Origin: Drosophila persimilis
Taxonomy: Eukaryota; Arthropoda; Insecta; Diptera; Drosophilidae
Assembly (NCBI RefSeq): GCF_003286085.1
Contig: NW_020825313.1
Location: 2,170,001 to 2,234,000, forward strand
Direction: 5' to 3'
DNA length: 64,000 nt
Shown here: positions 63,617-64,000 of the stretch, piece after piece
Numbering within the stretch: position 1 is the first letter of the stretch
Layout: the number at the start of each line of letters is the position of its first letter
Notes under the pieces: model-generated
What the model saw: the letters and a program-made list of their open reading frames with translations, nothing else
Database searches by the model: none
Told to the model about the DNA's origin: nothing
Translations under genes and position numbers: made by a program

Positions 63617-64000
63617 CCCTAAGTAACTGGCACTGTCGCTAAAGGAGAGCCTGCATCCATGTAGTATTGGTGGGTTGGGGAGCGTGACCTTGTATTTATT
63701 TGTGAATAATACGAGTTCCGTTTTTGAGGGATGTACTCCCAGGCCGCGCGATTCTGTCCATTCCTACAGATGCGCTAGCTTTGCGGTCATTAAGTTGCAC
63801 AGTATTTGGGGGTTTTTCCCTGAGAAGACTTTTTATGATAGATTTCTGACTTTCAAGATGTTCACATTTTTTTTTTTTTTTTTGTTAAGGTTAAGGTGCA
63901 GCCTTAAGATTCTGCCGCTGTGCAAAAATGCACCTCCGCGCAGGTCTCGCATTTCGGTGACTTGGCGGATTTGCCGTTGGCGCGTGTCGTGTGTTTTCGC
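63254..64000 (+). repeat. Array unit 4, partial (747 bp to window edge)
   Basis: Repeats the start of the unit through the T-run (63867-63883) and part of the A-tailed insertion. The array continues beyond the window. Confidence 0.95.

Overview
This is animal nuclear DNA made almost entirely of dead, nested and rearranged transposable elements. Everything points to a Drosophila genome, in heterochromatin (pericentromeric, dot or Y chromosome): Jockey-, CR1- and LOA-type non-LTR elements, BEL/Pao and Ty3/gypsy LTR elements, a Helitron, primer-binding sites that fit insect nuclear tRNAs, and a retrocopied eEF1-beta mRNA. I see no intact host gene, no RNA gene and no prokaryotic signal. Only the ORFs of the retroelements give long reading frames, and nearly all are broken.

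Layout. 1-1.37 kb: decayed BEL/Pao fragment. 1.39-2.2 kb: remnant of a DNA-transposon protein, repeated in inverted orientation at 47.4-48.3 kb. 2.2-3.0 kb: gypsy-type leader and gag. 3.0-3.9 kb: broken coiled-coil gene. 3.9-4.8 kb: short element with terminal inverted repeats, repeated at 48.9-50.0 kb. 4.8-12.0 kb: a Helitron split by a nearly full-length BEL element (BEL-1, 5270-11738, two 474-bp LTRs). 12.0-20.6 kb: a minus-strand LOA-type element interrupted by a Jockey-clade element (13.4-18.0 kb) and an opposite-strand CR1 tail. 20.8-22.9 kb: CR1 copy. 22.95-23.64 kb: LOA 3' end. 23.7-26.3 kb: gypsy pol and part of a 3' LTR. 26.3-33.1 kb: second BEL element (BEL-2) with an intronless eEF1-beta cDNA inside its integrase gene. 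33.1-44.3 kb: CR1, interrupted by a tandem duplication.

Two recent amplifications dominate the right half. A 7.77-kb block (27970-35735) that starts inside the captured eEF1-beta 5' UTR is repeated head-to-tail at 35736-43506 with roughly 99.8% identity. From 51069 to the right edge lies a tandem array of a chimeric 4.08-kb unit (three units plus a partial fourth). Each unit joins LOA reverse transcriptase, an A-tailed insertion, BEL/Pao pol, an unassigned segment and a second non-LTR reverse transcriptase.

Inferred order of events: old fragments, then BEL-1 into the Helitron, Jockey into LOA and BEL-2 beside gypsy. Capture of eEF1-beta by BEL-2 came before the 7.77-kb duplication, because the duplication breakpoint lies in the captured 5' UTR. 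The 4.08-kb array is similarly young. All percentages were counted by eye, and family names are from recognised protein motifs, not from database searches.
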